A DNA stretch of 64,000 nucleotides, from NCBI GenBank assembly GCA_965277055.1, contig OZ255703.1, forward strand, positions 434,001 to 498,000. Direction: 5' to 3'. Origin of the DNA: CBDCHC01 sp965277055. Its GTDB lineage: Bacteria > Pseudomonadota > Gammaproteobacteria > PS1 > Pseudothioglobaceae. The first letter of the stretch is position 1; each line of letters opens with the position of its first letter. Made by a program: the position numbers and the translations under genes. Of the stretch, positions 26,356 through 35,512 are shown in pieces. The notes below the pieces were generated by a model. That model saw only the letters and a list, made by a program, of their open reading frames with translations, did no database searches and was not told the DNA's origin.

Positions 26356-27123
26356 ATGCATAATATCCGATTTTTCTCAACTAAGAGGTACGTAAATGAT
26401 GGGCATACCTTGGGGAATTATGAAAATTTTAATCTAGCACTACACACTGGAGATACCCCAGAGCAGGTAATCAAGAACCGAGCTTTACTACAACACCTTT
26501 ATGATTTACCCAATGAACCGCTTTGGCTGAATCAAACCCATAGCACTAAGTGTATTATGGATGGCGATAGGAGTATTGATGGTGACGCAGCAATTACTCA
26601 AGAAGTGGGCAAAGTATTAGCCGTATTTACCGCAGATTGTTTGCCTATTTTTGCTTTTGATAATAATCATACCACTGTAGGCATAGCACATGCTGGATGG
26701 CAAGGACTACATGACGGAGTTATAGATAATTTTATAGATGGATTTAGCAAATTAGGCATTGACCCTAATAATCTCATTATTCATTTTGGCACTGCTCTTG
26801 GTCAAATGCACTTTGAAGTAGATAGTGCATTTGTAGAACGCTTTACTCATAAACACGATCGCTACAGAGAAGCATTTATTTCTGCAATAAATCACACCCC
26901 TCTCACCGCAGATACACCTATTGACAGCTCTGCTAAGTGTTTATTTAATATTTATCAGGCAGCACAGATTAATCTTGAGTTATTAGGTATGCTACAACAA
27001 GCGATACTCCCCAGTGAGCGAGAAGAAAATGAGTGCACCTATAAAAGTGCTGAGTTATTTTCCTATAGAAGAGATGGACAAAACTCTGGCAGACAAGCCC
27101 ATATTATCTACCTAAATACATAA
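26356..27123 (+). CDS. pgeF: Purine nucleoside phosphorylase / laccase-domain protein PgeF (YfiH)
   Basis: Copper- or zinc-dependent laccase-domain protein; family members phosphorolyse purine nucleosides and edit wrong amino acids in murein precursors. The metal motif includes LNQTHSTKCI, TADCLPIFAF and IAHAGWQG (usually HAGWRG, here Q replaces R). 255 residues is normal. It sits 16 bp after murB, fitting the editing role in cell wall synthesis, with GAGG shortly before the ATG. Confidence 0.88.
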   Translation: MHNIRFFSTKRYVNDGHTLGNYENFNLALHTGDTPEQVIKNRALLQHLYDLPNEPLWLNQTHSTKCIMDGDRSIDGDAAITQEVGKVLAVFTADCLPIFAFDNNHTTVGIAHAGWQGLHDGVIDNFIDGFSKLGIDPNNLIIHFGTALGQMHFEVDSAFVERFTHKHDRYREAFISAINHTPLTADTPIDSSAKCLFNIYQAAQINLELLGMLQQAILPSEREENECTYKSAELFSYRRDGQNSGRQAHIIYLNT

Positions 27124-27192
27124 TTTTAAAAAAATGAGTCTATATAAGAAAAAAATATTAGAATATTAGAATATTATGGTATAATGTATTAC

Positions 27193-27230
27193 ATAGAATT
27201 ATTGCACTCCCCCAAATGCACTAATTCTAT
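27193..27230. terminator. Stem-loop between convergent pgeF and bioD
   Basis: Arms of 14 bases (27193-27206 and 27217-27230, ATAGAATTATTGCA against TGCACTAATTCTAT) pair with one mismatch around a C-rich ten-base loop. It sits between convergent stop codons and probably ends both transcripts, although no strong T run follows. The adjacent 27155-27176 holds an 8-bp repeat (ATATTAGA) nearly three times. Confidence 0.45.
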
Positions 27231-27274
27231 CGGGCAGTTGTTTGAATTTATACACATTATATTCTCCTCAAAGT

Positions 27275-27919
27275 TCATTTTTTTGCGACTGCCCACACTT
27301 TCAATACTCTTTTTATTTCTCTTTTAAATTGCTCTTGATCATGATATTCAATGATGGTTTCTTCTGTATAGCCGGCTAATTCATGACTATTGTGCAAGTT
27401 GTTTGGTACTTTATTGTTCATCACTACTGCAAAAATTGGTAACCCATAAGAACGTACCGCACTAATGGTCAATAATGCTTCTGAAATAGCCCCTAACGTA
27501 TCTTCTATCACAATAAGTACTGGAAACCCAAGCGTTTGAGCAAAATCAGCGTTTAAGGTAGATACCAATAATGGCGAGAAAAACCCACCAGCACCTTCTA
27601 CGAGTACTAAGCCTTTAGGTAATCGCTCTATCAAGTCATACATGCTAATACCCTGCCCGCTACTTGCTAACTCTCCACTGGCTACCAAACTAAATCTATA
27701 TGGACAAATAGCCTCAATATCATAGGAAGTTTGGCATGCTGCTTGTAATGCATGTGCATCTCTAGGATACAATACTCCATCCACAATAGGGCAGGCAGTC
27801 TCTATTGGTTTATATGGATGTATAGGGGTGATTTCCTCAATTGCCGTAAGTACTTTAGTACCAATAAAGGTTTTGCCACTGTCTGTGTTATTACTGGTCA
27901 CAAATATTCCTGAAAGCAT
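27275..27919 (-). CDS. bioD: Dethiobiotin synthetase
   Basis: ATP-dependent closure of the ureido ring of dethiobiotin in biotin synthesis. The P-loop reads SNNTDSGKTF, a variant of the usual GTDTxVGKT; YKPIETACP and VEGAGGFFSPL are the substrate and switch motifs. 214 residues is normal. It is a lone gene here, without bioA, bioB or bioF. The promoter may be a TACGAT about seven bases before the ATG, which is weak evidence. Confidence 0.9.
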   Translation of the reverse strand: MLSGIFVTSNNTDSGKTFIGTKVLTAIEEITPIHPYKPIETACPIVDGVLYPRDAHALQAACQTSYDIEAICPYRFSLVASGELASSGQGISMYDLIERLPKGLVLVEGAGGFFSPLLVSTLNADFAQTLGFPVLIVIEDTLGAISEALLTISAVRSYGLPIFAVVMNNKVPNNLHNSHELAGYTEETIIEYHDQEQFKREIKRVLKVWAVAKK

Positions 27920-28050
27920 AGTAGTAATCGTATAAATTTTTTACTAGTATATCATAGCCATATCAATAGCATACCTATTCTCAGTCTCTGATTATTGATA
28001 TTACTCTAGTCGAAAATACCCTGATTCTATGTTAAAATCGTATGTTTTAT

Positions 28051-28056
28051 TATAAT
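28051..28056 (+). promoter_or_regulatory. -10 box of tig
   Basis: Perfect TATAAT nine bases before the ATG at 28066, with no Shine-Dalgarno sequence. It lies inside the longer open frame that begins at 28042, which supports the later start. Confidence 0.5.
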
Positions 28057-28065
28057 TTATTACGT

Positions 28066-29364
28066 ATGAAAACAACAGTTACTCCTCTTGAATCTCTGGC
28101 CCGGGAATTAAGCGTTGAGATACCTATTGCAGAATTTAACCAAAAGGTAGATAAAGTAATTAATGACTTACGTGGTAAAGTAAAAATTGATGGGTTTAGA
28201 CAAGGTAAAGTACCTCTAAACATTATTAAAAATAAATATGGTACTAATGCTAAGACAGATGCCGCCAATGAAGTGGTATCTGAGGTACTACCTCAAGCGT
28301 TTGAAGCAGAAAAATTGTACCCAGCAGGTCAGCCTGAGCTCACTAAAATTGACTTTGAAGGCAGTGAGCATTTTAGCTTTACAGTCACTTTTGAAGTATT
28401 CCCAGAAGTAACCATTAACGACCTTTCTACTCTTGAAATCACCCAACAAACGGGTGAAATTACTGAAGATGACAAAGAGCATACCTTACAAGGACTCAAA
28501 GAACAAGCAGCAACATTTAATAGCGTAGAACGCCCATCAGCATCGGGTGATAAAGTTAAAATCAATTTTGAAGGATTTGTTGATGGCGAAGCATTTGAAG
28601 GTGGGAAAGCAGAAGGATTTGACTTAGTGCTCGGTAAAAACACCATGATTCCTGGATTTGAAGATGCACTCATTGGCAAAAAAGCTGGTGAAGAATTTGA
28701 ATTTAACGTGCATTTCCCAACAGAATATAATGCTAAGCATCTTGCCGGTAAAGAAGCCACATTTAAAATCAATATGATTGAGGTAAATGAAACACAGTAT
28801 CCTGAAGTAGATGCTGAATTTGCCCAAAAATTTGGCAAAGAATCTACAGAAGAATTATTAGCAGGAATTGCGGAACAAATGCAAATGCAACTTGATGAAA
28901 AACTTGAATTTGTCAATAAAAACTTGGTATTTGATGCATTACTTGCTTCACATGAATTAGAAGTACCAAAAGCTAGTGTACAATCAGAAGCACAAAACCT
29001 CTTAGCTGATATGCAAAATCGCATGAAAGAGCAAGGGCTGCCAGAAAATAATGCTATTACCCCTGAACTTTTTACTGATGAAGCAACAAAACGAGTGAAA
29101 CTTGGTTTATTAGTCAATACCATTACTACCGAGCATAATATCACTGCTAGCGACGAAGCAGTAGATGCCAAACTTGCCCAAATGTCTCAAAGCTTTGGGG
29201 ATAATGCCCAAGGTATGATTGACTATTATAAAGCTAATGCTGATGCATTAGAGGGTGTAAAGTCCATGGTAGTGGAGGCACAAGTTGCTCAGTTTATTGC
29301 TGATCAAGCGAACGTAACAGTGGAAGAAAAACCATTCTCTGAAATTGTTGCGACAAATCAATAA
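28066..29364 (+). CDS. tig: Trigger factor
   Basis: Ribosome-bound chaperone with peptidyl-prolyl isomerase activity. Residues 1-110 form the ribosome-binding domain with the L23-contacting signature KIDGFRQGKVPLNIIKNKYG; the FKBP-like domain (about 150-230) includes GDKVKINFEGFVDGEAFEGG; the C-terminal arm is helical. 432 residues match E. coli. The frame extends back to 28042, but MKTTVTPLESLARELSVEIP is the genuine N-terminus and the promoter lies in between. Followed by clpP and clpX in the standard order. Confidence 0.96.
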   Translation: MKTTVTPLESLARELSVEIPIAEFNQKVDKVINDLRGKVKIDGFRQGKVPLNIIKNKYGTNAKTDAANEVVSEVLPQAFEAEKLYPAGQPELTKIDFEGSEHFSFTVTFEVFPEVTINDLSTLEITQQTGEITEDDKEHTLQGLKEQAATFNSVERPSASGDKVKINFEGFVDGEAFEGGKAEGFDLVLGKNTMIPGFEDALIGKKAGEEFEFNVHFPTEYNAKHLAGKEATFKINMIEVNETQYPEVDAEFAQKFGKESTEELLAGIAEQMQMQLDEKLEFVNKNLVFDALLASHELEVPKASVQSEAQNLLADMQNRMKEQGLPENNAITPELFTDEATKRVKLGLLVNTITTEHNITASDEAVDAKLAQMSQSFGDNAQGMIDYYKANADALEGVKSMVVEAQVAQFIADQANVTVEEKPFSEIVATNQ

Positions 29365-29406
29365 GGCTAAACACCTATTTATTTAACGGTAGTCGCTAAC
29401 TAATTT

Positions 29407-29415
29407 TGCTATAAT
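29407..29415 (+). promoter_or_regulatory. Extended -10 promoter of clpP placed for leaderless start
   Basis: TGCTATAAT, an extended -10 element with perfect TATAAT at 29410-29415, is followed by six bases and the clpP ATG at 29422. No Shine-Dalgarno sequence. This is the clearest leaderless arrangement in the window. Confidence 0.65.
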
Positions 29416-29421
29416 CAATAT

Positions 29422-30024
29422 ATGAATACACAAGCACTAGGAAACATCCCGATGGTTGTTGAGCAATCAAGTCGGGGAGAACGCGCCTATGATATCTATT
29501 CACGTCTCCTTCGCGAACGTGTCATTTTTATGGTAGGACAAGTAGAGGACTATATGGCGAATGTCATTGTGGCACAGCTACTATTTTTAGAGTCAGAAGA
29601 CCCTGATGCAGATATCAGCCTGTATATCAACTCCCCCGGGGGTTCTGTAAGTAGTGGTATGGCAATCTTTGATACCATGAATTTCATTAAACCAGATGTT
29701 TCTACTCTTTGTATTGGTCAAGCTGCTAGTATGGGTGCGCTTATTTTATCCTCAGGTGCCAAGAACAAAAGATTTGCCCTCCCAAATGCAAAAATCATGA
29801 TTCATCAGCCCTTAGGTGGGTTTTCTGGTCAAGCAAGTGATATTGATATTCATGCTAAAGAAATTTTGCGTATTAAGCAAAATCTCAATACCATCTTAAA
29901 AGATAATACGGGGCAACCACTCAAAACGATTGAGAAAGACACCGATAGAGATAACTTCATGACTGCCAAAGAAGCAAAAAGTTATGGTCTTATTGATAAT
30001 GTCTTAACCCAAAGAGCATCATAA
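29422..30024 (+). CDS. clpP: ATP-dependent Clp protease proteolytic subunit
   Basis: Serine protease forming the tetradecameric chamber that degrades proteins fed by ClpX. The catalytic serine is S103 (GQAASMGALIL), the histidine H128 (KIMIHQPLGG), with the aspartate near D177. INSPGGSVSSGMAIFD is the family block. 200 residues. The clpX ATG follows the stop by three bases. Confidence 0.98.
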   Translation: MNTQALGNIPMVVEQSSRGERAYDIYSRLLRERVIFMVGQVEDYMANVIVAQLLFLESEDPDADISLYINSPGGSVSSGMAIFDTMNFIKPDVSTLCIGQAASMGALILSSGAKNKRFALPNAKIMIHQPLGGFSGQASDIDIHAKEILRIKQNLNTILKDNTGQPLKTIEKDTDRDNFMTAKEAKSYGLIDNVLTQRAS

Positions 30025-30027
30025 TTT

Positions 30028-31263
30028 ATGGCAGATGTAATTACCAAAACCTGCTCATTTTGTGGCAGAACCGAAGACAAAGTAAAGGCAATGATTACTG
30101 GTCCTGGGGTATTTATTTGTAATTATTGTGTAGATTCGTGTAATGACATCTTAAAAGAAAATATTCCCGAGAAAACCAATGAAGCAGTCACTGAGCTAGA
30201 ATTTGATAAAACTCCAAAAGAGCTTCATGCATTTTTAGATGACTATGTTATTGGTCAAGATAACGCTAAAAAAGTATTATCTGTAGCAGTGTATAACCAC
30301 TACAAACGCCTACGCAACATTACTGACACAAGTAGTGAAGTAGAGCTTGATAAATCAAATATTTTGATGTTTGGACCTACAGGATCTGGTAAGACCTTAC
30401 TTGCCAAAACTATCGCTCGTATTCTTGATGTGCCATTCACCATTGCAGATGCAACCACACTTACTGAAGCAGGATATGTGGGTGATGATGTAGAAAATGT
30501 GATTAAAAATCTCCTTTCTAAATGCGACTATGATGCAGCACGTGCAGAAACAGGAATTATCTTTTTAGATGAAATAGATAAAATTTCAAGAAAATCAGAC
30601 TCTACCTCTATTACCCGAGATGTATCCGGTGAAGGCGTACAACAAGCAATGCTGAAATTAATTGAAGGCACCGTGGCACACATTCCACCTCAAGGAGGCA
30701 GAAAACACCCTGAAAAACCAACTATTGATGTAGATACCTCTAAAATCCTATTTATCTGCGGGGGTGCCTTTGATGGTTTAGAAAAAATTATTGAGCGTCG
30801 TACTGCTACCAAAGCAGGGATTGGTTTTGACGCCCCTATGAAAGACTCAACCAAACAAGAAAAAATCACAGACTTACTAAACCAAGTAGAGCCAGATGAT
30901 TTAGTGCGTTATGGTCTCATTCCAGAGCTTATTGGTCGTTTATCAGTACATGTAAACCTTGAAGAGTTAGACGAAGAAGCACTCATTACTATCCTAACCA
31001 AACCAAAAAATGCAATTGTCAAACAATTTGCTCAGTTTTTTGCTCTAGAAGGTGTGAAATTAACCATTGGTAAGCCCGCACTTAGGGAAATTGCTAAGCT
31101 CGCAATCAAACGTAAAACTGGAGCACGTGGGTTGCGCTCTATCTTAGAGAATGTCTTACTTGACACTATGTACGAACTACCTTCTCTGAAAAACGTCAAA
31201 GAAGTTGTGGTTACCAAAGCCAGTGTTGAGAATAACACTAAAATAAAAATTATTACCAATTAG
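30028..31263 (+). CDS. clpX: Clp protease ATPase subunit ClpX
   Basis: AAA+ unfoldase that recognises degrons such as ssrA and threads substrates into ClpP. The N-terminal zinc domain uses C9, C12, C31 and C34; Walker A is GPTGSGKT at 116-123 and Walker B IIFLDEID; the pore loop GYVGDDVENV and the ClpP-contacting region (IGF after KAG) are present. 411 residues, slightly shorter than 424. Second gene of clpPX. Confidence 0.98.
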   Translation: MADVITKTCSFCGRTEDKVKAMITGPGVFICNYCVDSCNDILKENIPEKTNEAVTELEFDKTPKELHAFLDDYVIGQDNAKKVLSVAVYNHYKRLRNITDTSSEVELDKSNILMFGPTGSGKTLLAKTIARILDVPFTIADATTLTEAGYVGDDVENVIKNLLSKCDYDAARAETGIIFLDEIDKISRKSDSTSITRDVSGEGVQQAMLKLIEGTVAHIPPQGGRKHPEKPTIDVDTSKILFICGGAFDGLEKIIERRTATKAGIGFDAPMKDSTKQEKITDLLNQVEPDDLVRYGLIPELIGRLSVHVNLEELDEEALITILTKPKNAIVKQFAQFFALEGVKLTIGKPALREIAKLAIKRKTGARGLRSILENVLLDTMYELPSLKNVKEVVVTKASVENNTKIKIITN

Positions 31264-31287
31264 TTTTTTATTTATTTATTAATTTGT

Positions 31288-31293
31288 TATAAT
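31288..31293 (+). promoter_or_regulatory. -10 box upstream of the SPFH gene
   Basis: TATAAT preceded by TG at 31285-31286 (extended -10), twelve bases before the ATG at 31306. The bases between are nearly all A or T and hold no Shine-Dalgarno sequence, so the leader would be about six nucleotides. Confidence 0.45.
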
Positions 31294-31305
31294 TTTTTTA
31301 TTTTT

Positions 31306-32214
31306 ATGCAAATTCCTGATATCCCAATACCTGTTATAGTTGTCATTGGTATTCTTATACTCTTGGCGTTCACCATTCGAATAGTTCCTCAAAATAACGC
31401 ATATGTTATTGAACGCCTTGGTAAATACAACTCAATCTTTGAGGCTGGGCTAAATCTCCTCATTCCTTTTATTGATAAAATTGCTTATAAGCACTCTCTA
31501 AAAGAGTTTGCCATTGATGTTCCCTCCCAACAAGCAATTACCAGAGATAATGTAGCACTAGGTATTGATGGTGTACTATACTTACGAATTATGGACCCTA
31601 AAGCTGCATCTTATGGAGTAGAAAATTTAATTTTTGCTATTACTCAGTTAGCACAAACAACAATGAGAGCTGAAATTGGTAAGTTAAGTCTAGATGAAAC
31701 TTTTGAATCTAGAGATAATATTAATGCGACTGTAACACAAGCCATTGATGAAGCTTCAGAGGCGTGGGGAACCAAAGTGTTACGATATGAAGTTAAAGAT
31801 ATTGCTCCTCCTGCAACTATTTTGGAAGAAATGGAAAAACAAATGGCTGCTGAACGAGAACGTAGAGTTGCGGTAACAACCTCAGAAGGATACAGACAAG
31901 CACAAATTAATGAAGCTGAAGGTGATAAACAAGCGAAAATCTTACGTGCTCAAGGTGAAGCACGCTCTGTGGAAATTGAAGCCCAAGCAAGAGCGGAGGC
32001 AATTCGACTCATTTCTCATTCAATCAATGAATCAGGTGGAGAGAAGGCAGTTGCTCAACAACTTGCAGAGCAATATATTAACGCTTTTGAGCAACTAGCC
32101 AAAGAAGGAACTATTGCCCTATTACCTACTGATGGCAGTGATATTGCAAGTATTGCTGCTAAAGCATTTACTGCATTTAAAACTCTTGAAACACAAATGA
32201 AAGATAATGACTGA
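31306..32214 (+). CDS. qmcA: SPFH/band-7 membrane protein QmcA (stomatin-like)
   Basis: Membrane-anchored SPFH protein, 302 residues, with an N-terminal helix (about 8-26) and the prohibitin homology domain: VPQNNAYVIERLGKYNSIFEAGLN, DNVALGIDGVLYLRIMDPKAASYGVEN, then an Ala/Glu-rich coiled coil (EAEGDKQAKILRAQGEARS). Such proteins form large membrane scaffolds affecting protease access and fluidity. The downstream NfeD gene overlaps by eight bases, the usual pairing. The proximity to clpPX may be coincidental. Confidence 0.92.
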   Translation: MQIPDIPIPVIVVIGILILLAFTIRIVPQNNAYVIERLGKYNSIFEAGLNLLIPFIDKIAYKHSLKEFAIDVPSQQAITRDNVALGIDGVLYLRIMDPKAASYGVENLIFAITQLAQTTMRAEIGKLSLDETFESRDNINATVTQAIDEASEAWGTKVLRYEVKDIAPPATILEEMEKQMAAERERRVAVTTSEGYRQAQINEAEGDKQAKILRAQGEARSVEIEAQARAEAIRLISHSINESGGEKAVAQQLAEQYINAFEQLAKEGTIALLPTDGSDIASIAAKAFTAFKTLETQMKDND

Positions 32215-32629
32215 TTTTGAATTATTTCTTATTGGTGGGATAGGCTTAGTTGCAATAGAATTATTTATCTTTTCACTCTCCACTATTTGGCTATTTATTA
32301 CCGGTATTGCTGCCATACTTACTGCAATATTTATTTTCATATATCCAGATTCTAACTATAACTATCAATTCTTTGCTGGTGCAATGTTAGTTTGCTCGAT
32401 TTTGCTCTATTATCCACTCCGTAGAGTTAATAATAAAAATAAAGTGCCTGGAAATACTACAATTGGTGATACCGCTCAGGCACTGACTTACATTGACAAA
32501 AATTCAGGATTTGTTTCATATTCTGGTAGTAAGTACAAAGCGAGAACTAACAATGAGTTAATTAATCAAGGGGAATTCGTAAAAATCAAAGCACTTGAAG
32601 GAATTACGTTAATCGTTGAAAAGTCTTAG
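32207..32629 (+). CDS. NfeD-like protein (YbbK type)
   Basis: Short NfeD family protein of 140 residues: two or three N-terminal membrane helices (LFLIGGIGLVAIELFIF, TIWLFITGIAAILTAIFIF) and a C-terminal OB-fold beta barrel (VSYSGSKYKARTNNELINQGEFVKIKALEGITLIV). Partner of the SPFH protein upstream, likely acting in the same membrane scaffold. The eight-base overlap indicates coupled synthesis. Confidence 0.88.
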   Translation: MTDFELFLIGGIGLVAIELFIFSLSTIWLFITGIAAILTAIFIFIYPDSNYNYQFFAGAMLVCSILLYYPLRRVNNKNKVPGNTTIGDTAQALTYIDKNSGFVSYSGSKYKARTNNELINQGEFVKIKALEGITLIVEKS

Positions 32630-32646
32630 CATGTCTTCACAAAGTG

Positions 32647-33711
32647 TTATAGTACAAATTGTAATTGATAAAAATTACCACTATCAGTGGTAAGGTAAAT
32701 AAACTCTCCATATTGTTTAATAGAACGAATACGTTCACCTAGTTCAGTTAAAATCCGCTCCTCAGATACTACCTTGCCATTTTTAAGGGTAATAATATTA
32801 AGATGTTGTAATTTCAATGCACTAGAAATTACTTTACCATCATGCATATTATCTGCTCGGTAAATGAGTAAATCACTTGGTGCAATTGACGGGGTAAATT
32901 GATACACGGGTTGCTCCATCCCTGGCTTATGTATCCCCTCTCCCACGCTTAGAGGTGCCCAATATTCTTTACCATAGGATATTATAGGCCAGCCATAATT
33001 CTTGCCATGTTCTATGATATTAAGCTCATCACCACCCCTAGGACCATGCTCAATAGACCAAAGTGTGTTGCTAAGTTGGTCATAAAATAATCCTTGAGGA
33101 TTTCGATGCCCATAAGTATAAATGCCATTATTAGCAAATGTTGGGTTATTCTCTGGAATAGACCCATCAGGATAAATACGGATAATTGAGCCATTATGCG
33201 TAGTTAAATCTTGGGCAGAATCTCTATTACCTCGATCACCTACAGAAAAATAAATGTAGGTGTCATCAAAAGTAATTCTACTACCAAAATGACGTCCACC
33301 ATCTTCAAGGGTGCGGGTAATAAATATATCTTCAAAACCAGTAATCTGATTACCTACTAACCGAAAGCGAGAGAGTACAGTATGTATTCCATCTGGATAT
33401 TCTCTACTTGCAGTCATATAAATATAACCATTAGGATGTAGCTGCAAATCTAACAGCCCACCTTGTCCCTTAGCATATAAATTATCTATTGGTACAGTGA
33501 GTAAAGTTTTGGAGTCAGAGCGCAAATCATATAGTACTACTTCACCAGATTTAGCATTCATTACTACTTTATTGTCGTCAATAAAATCAAAGCCCCATAT
33601 CACACCCAAATTATCGGTAATATTGGTCAACTTATATTGTGGTTGAGCAAGTGGATGGGTCATCCAAAATGCACATATAATTAAGATGTAAATAGAAAAG
33701 ATGTGTTTCAT
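32647..33711 (-). CDS. PQQ-dependent aldose sugar dehydrogenase (YliI-like)
   Basis: Exported six-bladed beta-propeller quinoprotein, 354 residues, with a signal peptide of about 22 residues. Family motifs include GGLLDLQLHPNG, VGDRGNRDSAQDLTTHNGSI, GHRNPQGLFYD and IEHGPRGGDELNIIEHGKNY. Homologues such as YliI oxidise aldose sugars in the periplasm using PQQ. No pqq synthesis genes are in this window, so the cofactor could be imported. It overlaps the racemase gene upstream by four bases. Confidence 0.87.
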   Translation of the reverse strand: MKHIFSIYILIICAFWMTHPLAQPQYKLTNITDNLGVIWGFDFIDDNKVVMNAKSGEVVLYDLRSDSKTLLTVPIDNLYAKGQGGLLDLQLHPNGYIYMTASREYPDGIHTVLSRFRLVGNQITGFEDIFITRTLEDGGRHFGSRITFDDTYIYFSVGDRGNRDSAQDLTTHNGSIIRIYPDGSIPENNPTFANNGIYTYGHRNPQGLFYDQLSNTLWSIEHGPRGGDELNIIEHGKNYGWPIISYGKEYWAPLSVGEGIHKPGMEQPVYQFTPSIAPSDLLIYRADNMHDGKVISSALKLQHLNIITLKNGKVVSEERILTELGERIRSIKQYGEFIYLTTDSGNFYQLQFVL

Positions 33712-34409
33712 AAGTGCTCCTGTAACAGATGAAGAGTAATAAATTTAGCATGAGAAATAGTGGAATCTACAATTGGAATGGTTGTATGTTCTTGGGTTAT
33801 CAATAGACCAATTTCTGTACAGCCTAAAATTATGGCTTCAGCGCCCTCAGTTTGTAACTCTGCCATAATGTTAAGATATTCTCTACGAGAAGACTCAAGA
33901 ATATGTCCATGACACAACTGTGAATATATAATATTATTCACTATCTCCCGGTCCTGCTGGATTGGTGTGATAGTATTAATTGCATAATGTTGCTTTAAAT
34001 ACTCAGCATAAAATGCCTCTTCCATAGTTATCTTCGTACCTAGTAATCCAACGGTAGAAATACCTTGTTGTGTAAGTTCATGCCCTACTGCATCAGCAAT
34101 ATGTAAGAGTGGCACTTCTATGTCTTTCATAATATCATCGGCAAAGCGGTGTAAGGTATTAGTGGCTATAACAATATAGTCTGCTCCCCCAGTTTGTAAT
34201 GTTCTGGCTGAAGAATGTAATAGTTCAATTTGTGCTTTTTCATCACCACATTCTTGGGCACTAATCAACTCTGCAAAATCAATACTACTAATAAGTAATT
34301 TAGCACTGTGTAAGCCGCCTAATTCTTTATTAACAAAGGTATTGATTAACTGATAATAAGTCTGAGTACTCTCCCAACTCATCCCGCCAATAATGCCTAT
34401 AGTTTTCAT
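33708..34409 (-). CDS. Amino-acid racemase of the Asp/Glu family (YgeA-like)
   Basis: PLP-independent racemase, 233 residues, with GIIGGMSWESTQTYYQLIN at the start. The two catalytic positions are T83 (IATNTLHRFAD) and C197 (ILGCTEIGLLI). Aspartate racemases use two cysteines; the Thr/Cys pair at exactly these positions is that of the E. coli YgeA broad-specificity racemase, suggesting substrates such as homoserine or lysine rather than aspartate (inference). It overlaps both neighbours by four bases in an eamA-racemase-yliI unit. Confidence 0.87.
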   Translation of the reverse strand: MKTIGIIGGMSWESTQTYYQLINTFVNKELGGLHSAKLLISSIDFAELISAQECGDEKAQIELLHSSARTLQTGGADYIVIATNTLHRFADDIMKDIEVPLLHIADAVGHELTQQGISTVGLLGTKITMEEAFYAEYLKQHYAINTITPIQQDREIVNNIIYSQLCHGHILESSRREYLNIMAELQTEGAEAIILGCTEIGLLITQEHTTIPIVDSTISHAKFITLHLLQEHL

Positions 34410-35311
34410 GATTGCTCTGAAGTTATAGTTAAGATAAATATACCAAAAATTATGAGTCCTATGGCGATAACATAGCGAGTATCAAATGGTTCATTTAATA
34501 ATATCACTGCTAGGAATATTGTCATCAAAGGACCTAGCATTCCCACAATGCCATTATGCGCCGCACTAATGCGACCTAGTGCCATACTAATAATAAAACT
34601 TGGAATAACTGTGCTAAATATCGCTAAACAGCCAAGCCATAGCCAAGCTTCTGGAGTAATAATCAATGTATTTACATCTATCATAATCAGAGCATATATA
34701 ATACCAAATATACTAGATATAGTCATTGCTACTGCGGTAAATATAATACTACCAAGCTCCATAATCAGTGTTTTAGCAATTAAGACATAATAAGAAAAAG
34801 TGAGTGCTGCAATCAATACTAACCCCACCCCAAGTAGAGCAAAGTCATTAAACTCAAGCTCGCCTATAAGAGCAATAATCAGTCCGATATAAGTCATACA
34901 TAAGGCAAATACTACTCGCTTAGTAATAGCAATACCAAAAAAAATACTTCCCAAAATAACGGTAAATGCAGGATAGGTAAAAAGTGTAAGCCGTTCTAAT
35001 GAGGCTGAAATATATTCTAAGCCTTTAAGGTCTAATAACGAAGAGACAAAATACCCAATAAATCCTAAAAATGCAATAAGTTTTAGTCGCTTGGTCAATT
35101 GGCTAGTGTGTACCCTATGAGTATATAAAAAATACCAAGCGATACCAGCATATATCGGCAACGCAATGAGCATACGCATTAGTAATACGCTATCAGCATT
35201 AAGCCCTTCAATATAGGCAAGCTTAATAAATATTGACTTTAGGGAAAATAATGCTGTGCCAATAATGGAAAAGAGAAATCCGAGTAGGATGGTGTTATTT
35301 TGAAACTTCAT
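34406..35311 (-). CDS. EamA/DMT-superfamily transporter
   Basis: Ten-helix drug/metabolite transporter with two EamA repeats, 301 residues (first repeat about 10-145, second about 160-298). ERLTLFTYPAFTVILGSIFFG and the matching second-repeat HNGIVGMLGPLMTIFLAVILLNE are typical. Substrate unknown; the neighbouring racemase hints at amino-acid export. A minus-strand TATAGT lies 11 bases before the ATG and no Shine-Dalgarno sequence is seen. Confidence 0.88.
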   Translation of the reverse strand: MKFQNNTILLGFLFSIIGTALFSLKSIFIKLAYIEGLNADSVLLMRMLIALPIYAGIAWYFLYTHRVHTSQLTKRLKLIAFLGFIGYFVSSLLDLKGLEYISASLERLTLFTYPAFTVILGSIFFGIAITKRVVFALCMTYIGLIIALIGELEFNDFALLGVGLVLIAALTFSYYVLIAKTLIMELGSIIFTAVAMTISSIFGIIYALIMIDVNTLIITPEAWLWLGCLAIFSTVIPSFIISMALGRISAAHNGIVGMLGPLMTIFLAVILLNEPFDTRYVIAIGLIIFGIFILTITSEQS

Positions 35312-35350
35312 GCGAGTAGTTTACTATAAGCATAACTTTCATATGGGAAT

Positions 35351-35380
35351 AAAAAAGGCTAGATAATTCCAGCCTTTTTT
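35351..35380 (-). terminator. Rho-independent terminator after fba
   Basis: AAAAAAGGCT (35351-35360) pairs with AGCCTTTTTT (35371-35380) around a ten-base loop. In the minus direction it ends the pgk-pyk-fba transcript about 130 bp beyond fba. The A and T runs on both sides allow function in either direction. Confidence 0.8.
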
Positions 35381-35512
35381 TATGTTTTGTATTAACAAGT
35401 ATTTTAAGAATTTTACGAGGCGTGTAATAAAAATACAAAGGAGTTTACAACTAGTAAATGGCTGAGTATTTTTAGCAATACAACAAAGTAAAAACTTAAA
35501 AGACGCTGTTAA

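Noticed and set aside
27155..27176. ATATTAGA tandem repeat suspected as a CRISPR or integration array
   Set aside because: Fewer than three 8-bp units without spacers; simple AT-rich repeat.
27189..27257. A 22-codon minus-strand frame after bioD with GAGGAG six bases before its ATG and three cysteines
   Set aside because: It lies across the 14-bp inverted repeat at 27193-27230 between convergent genes, which better explains the sequence as a stem-loop; no support for coding beyond the ribosome-like site.
28042..28065. Upstream start adding eight residues to trigger factor
   Set aside because: The extension contains the TATAAT promoter and does not match the trigger factor N-terminus.
28329..29171. 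A 280-codon open frame on the minus strand of tig
   Set aside because: Ser-rich, low-complexity translation typical of the antisense of an acidic coding sequence; tig on the other strand is unambiguous.
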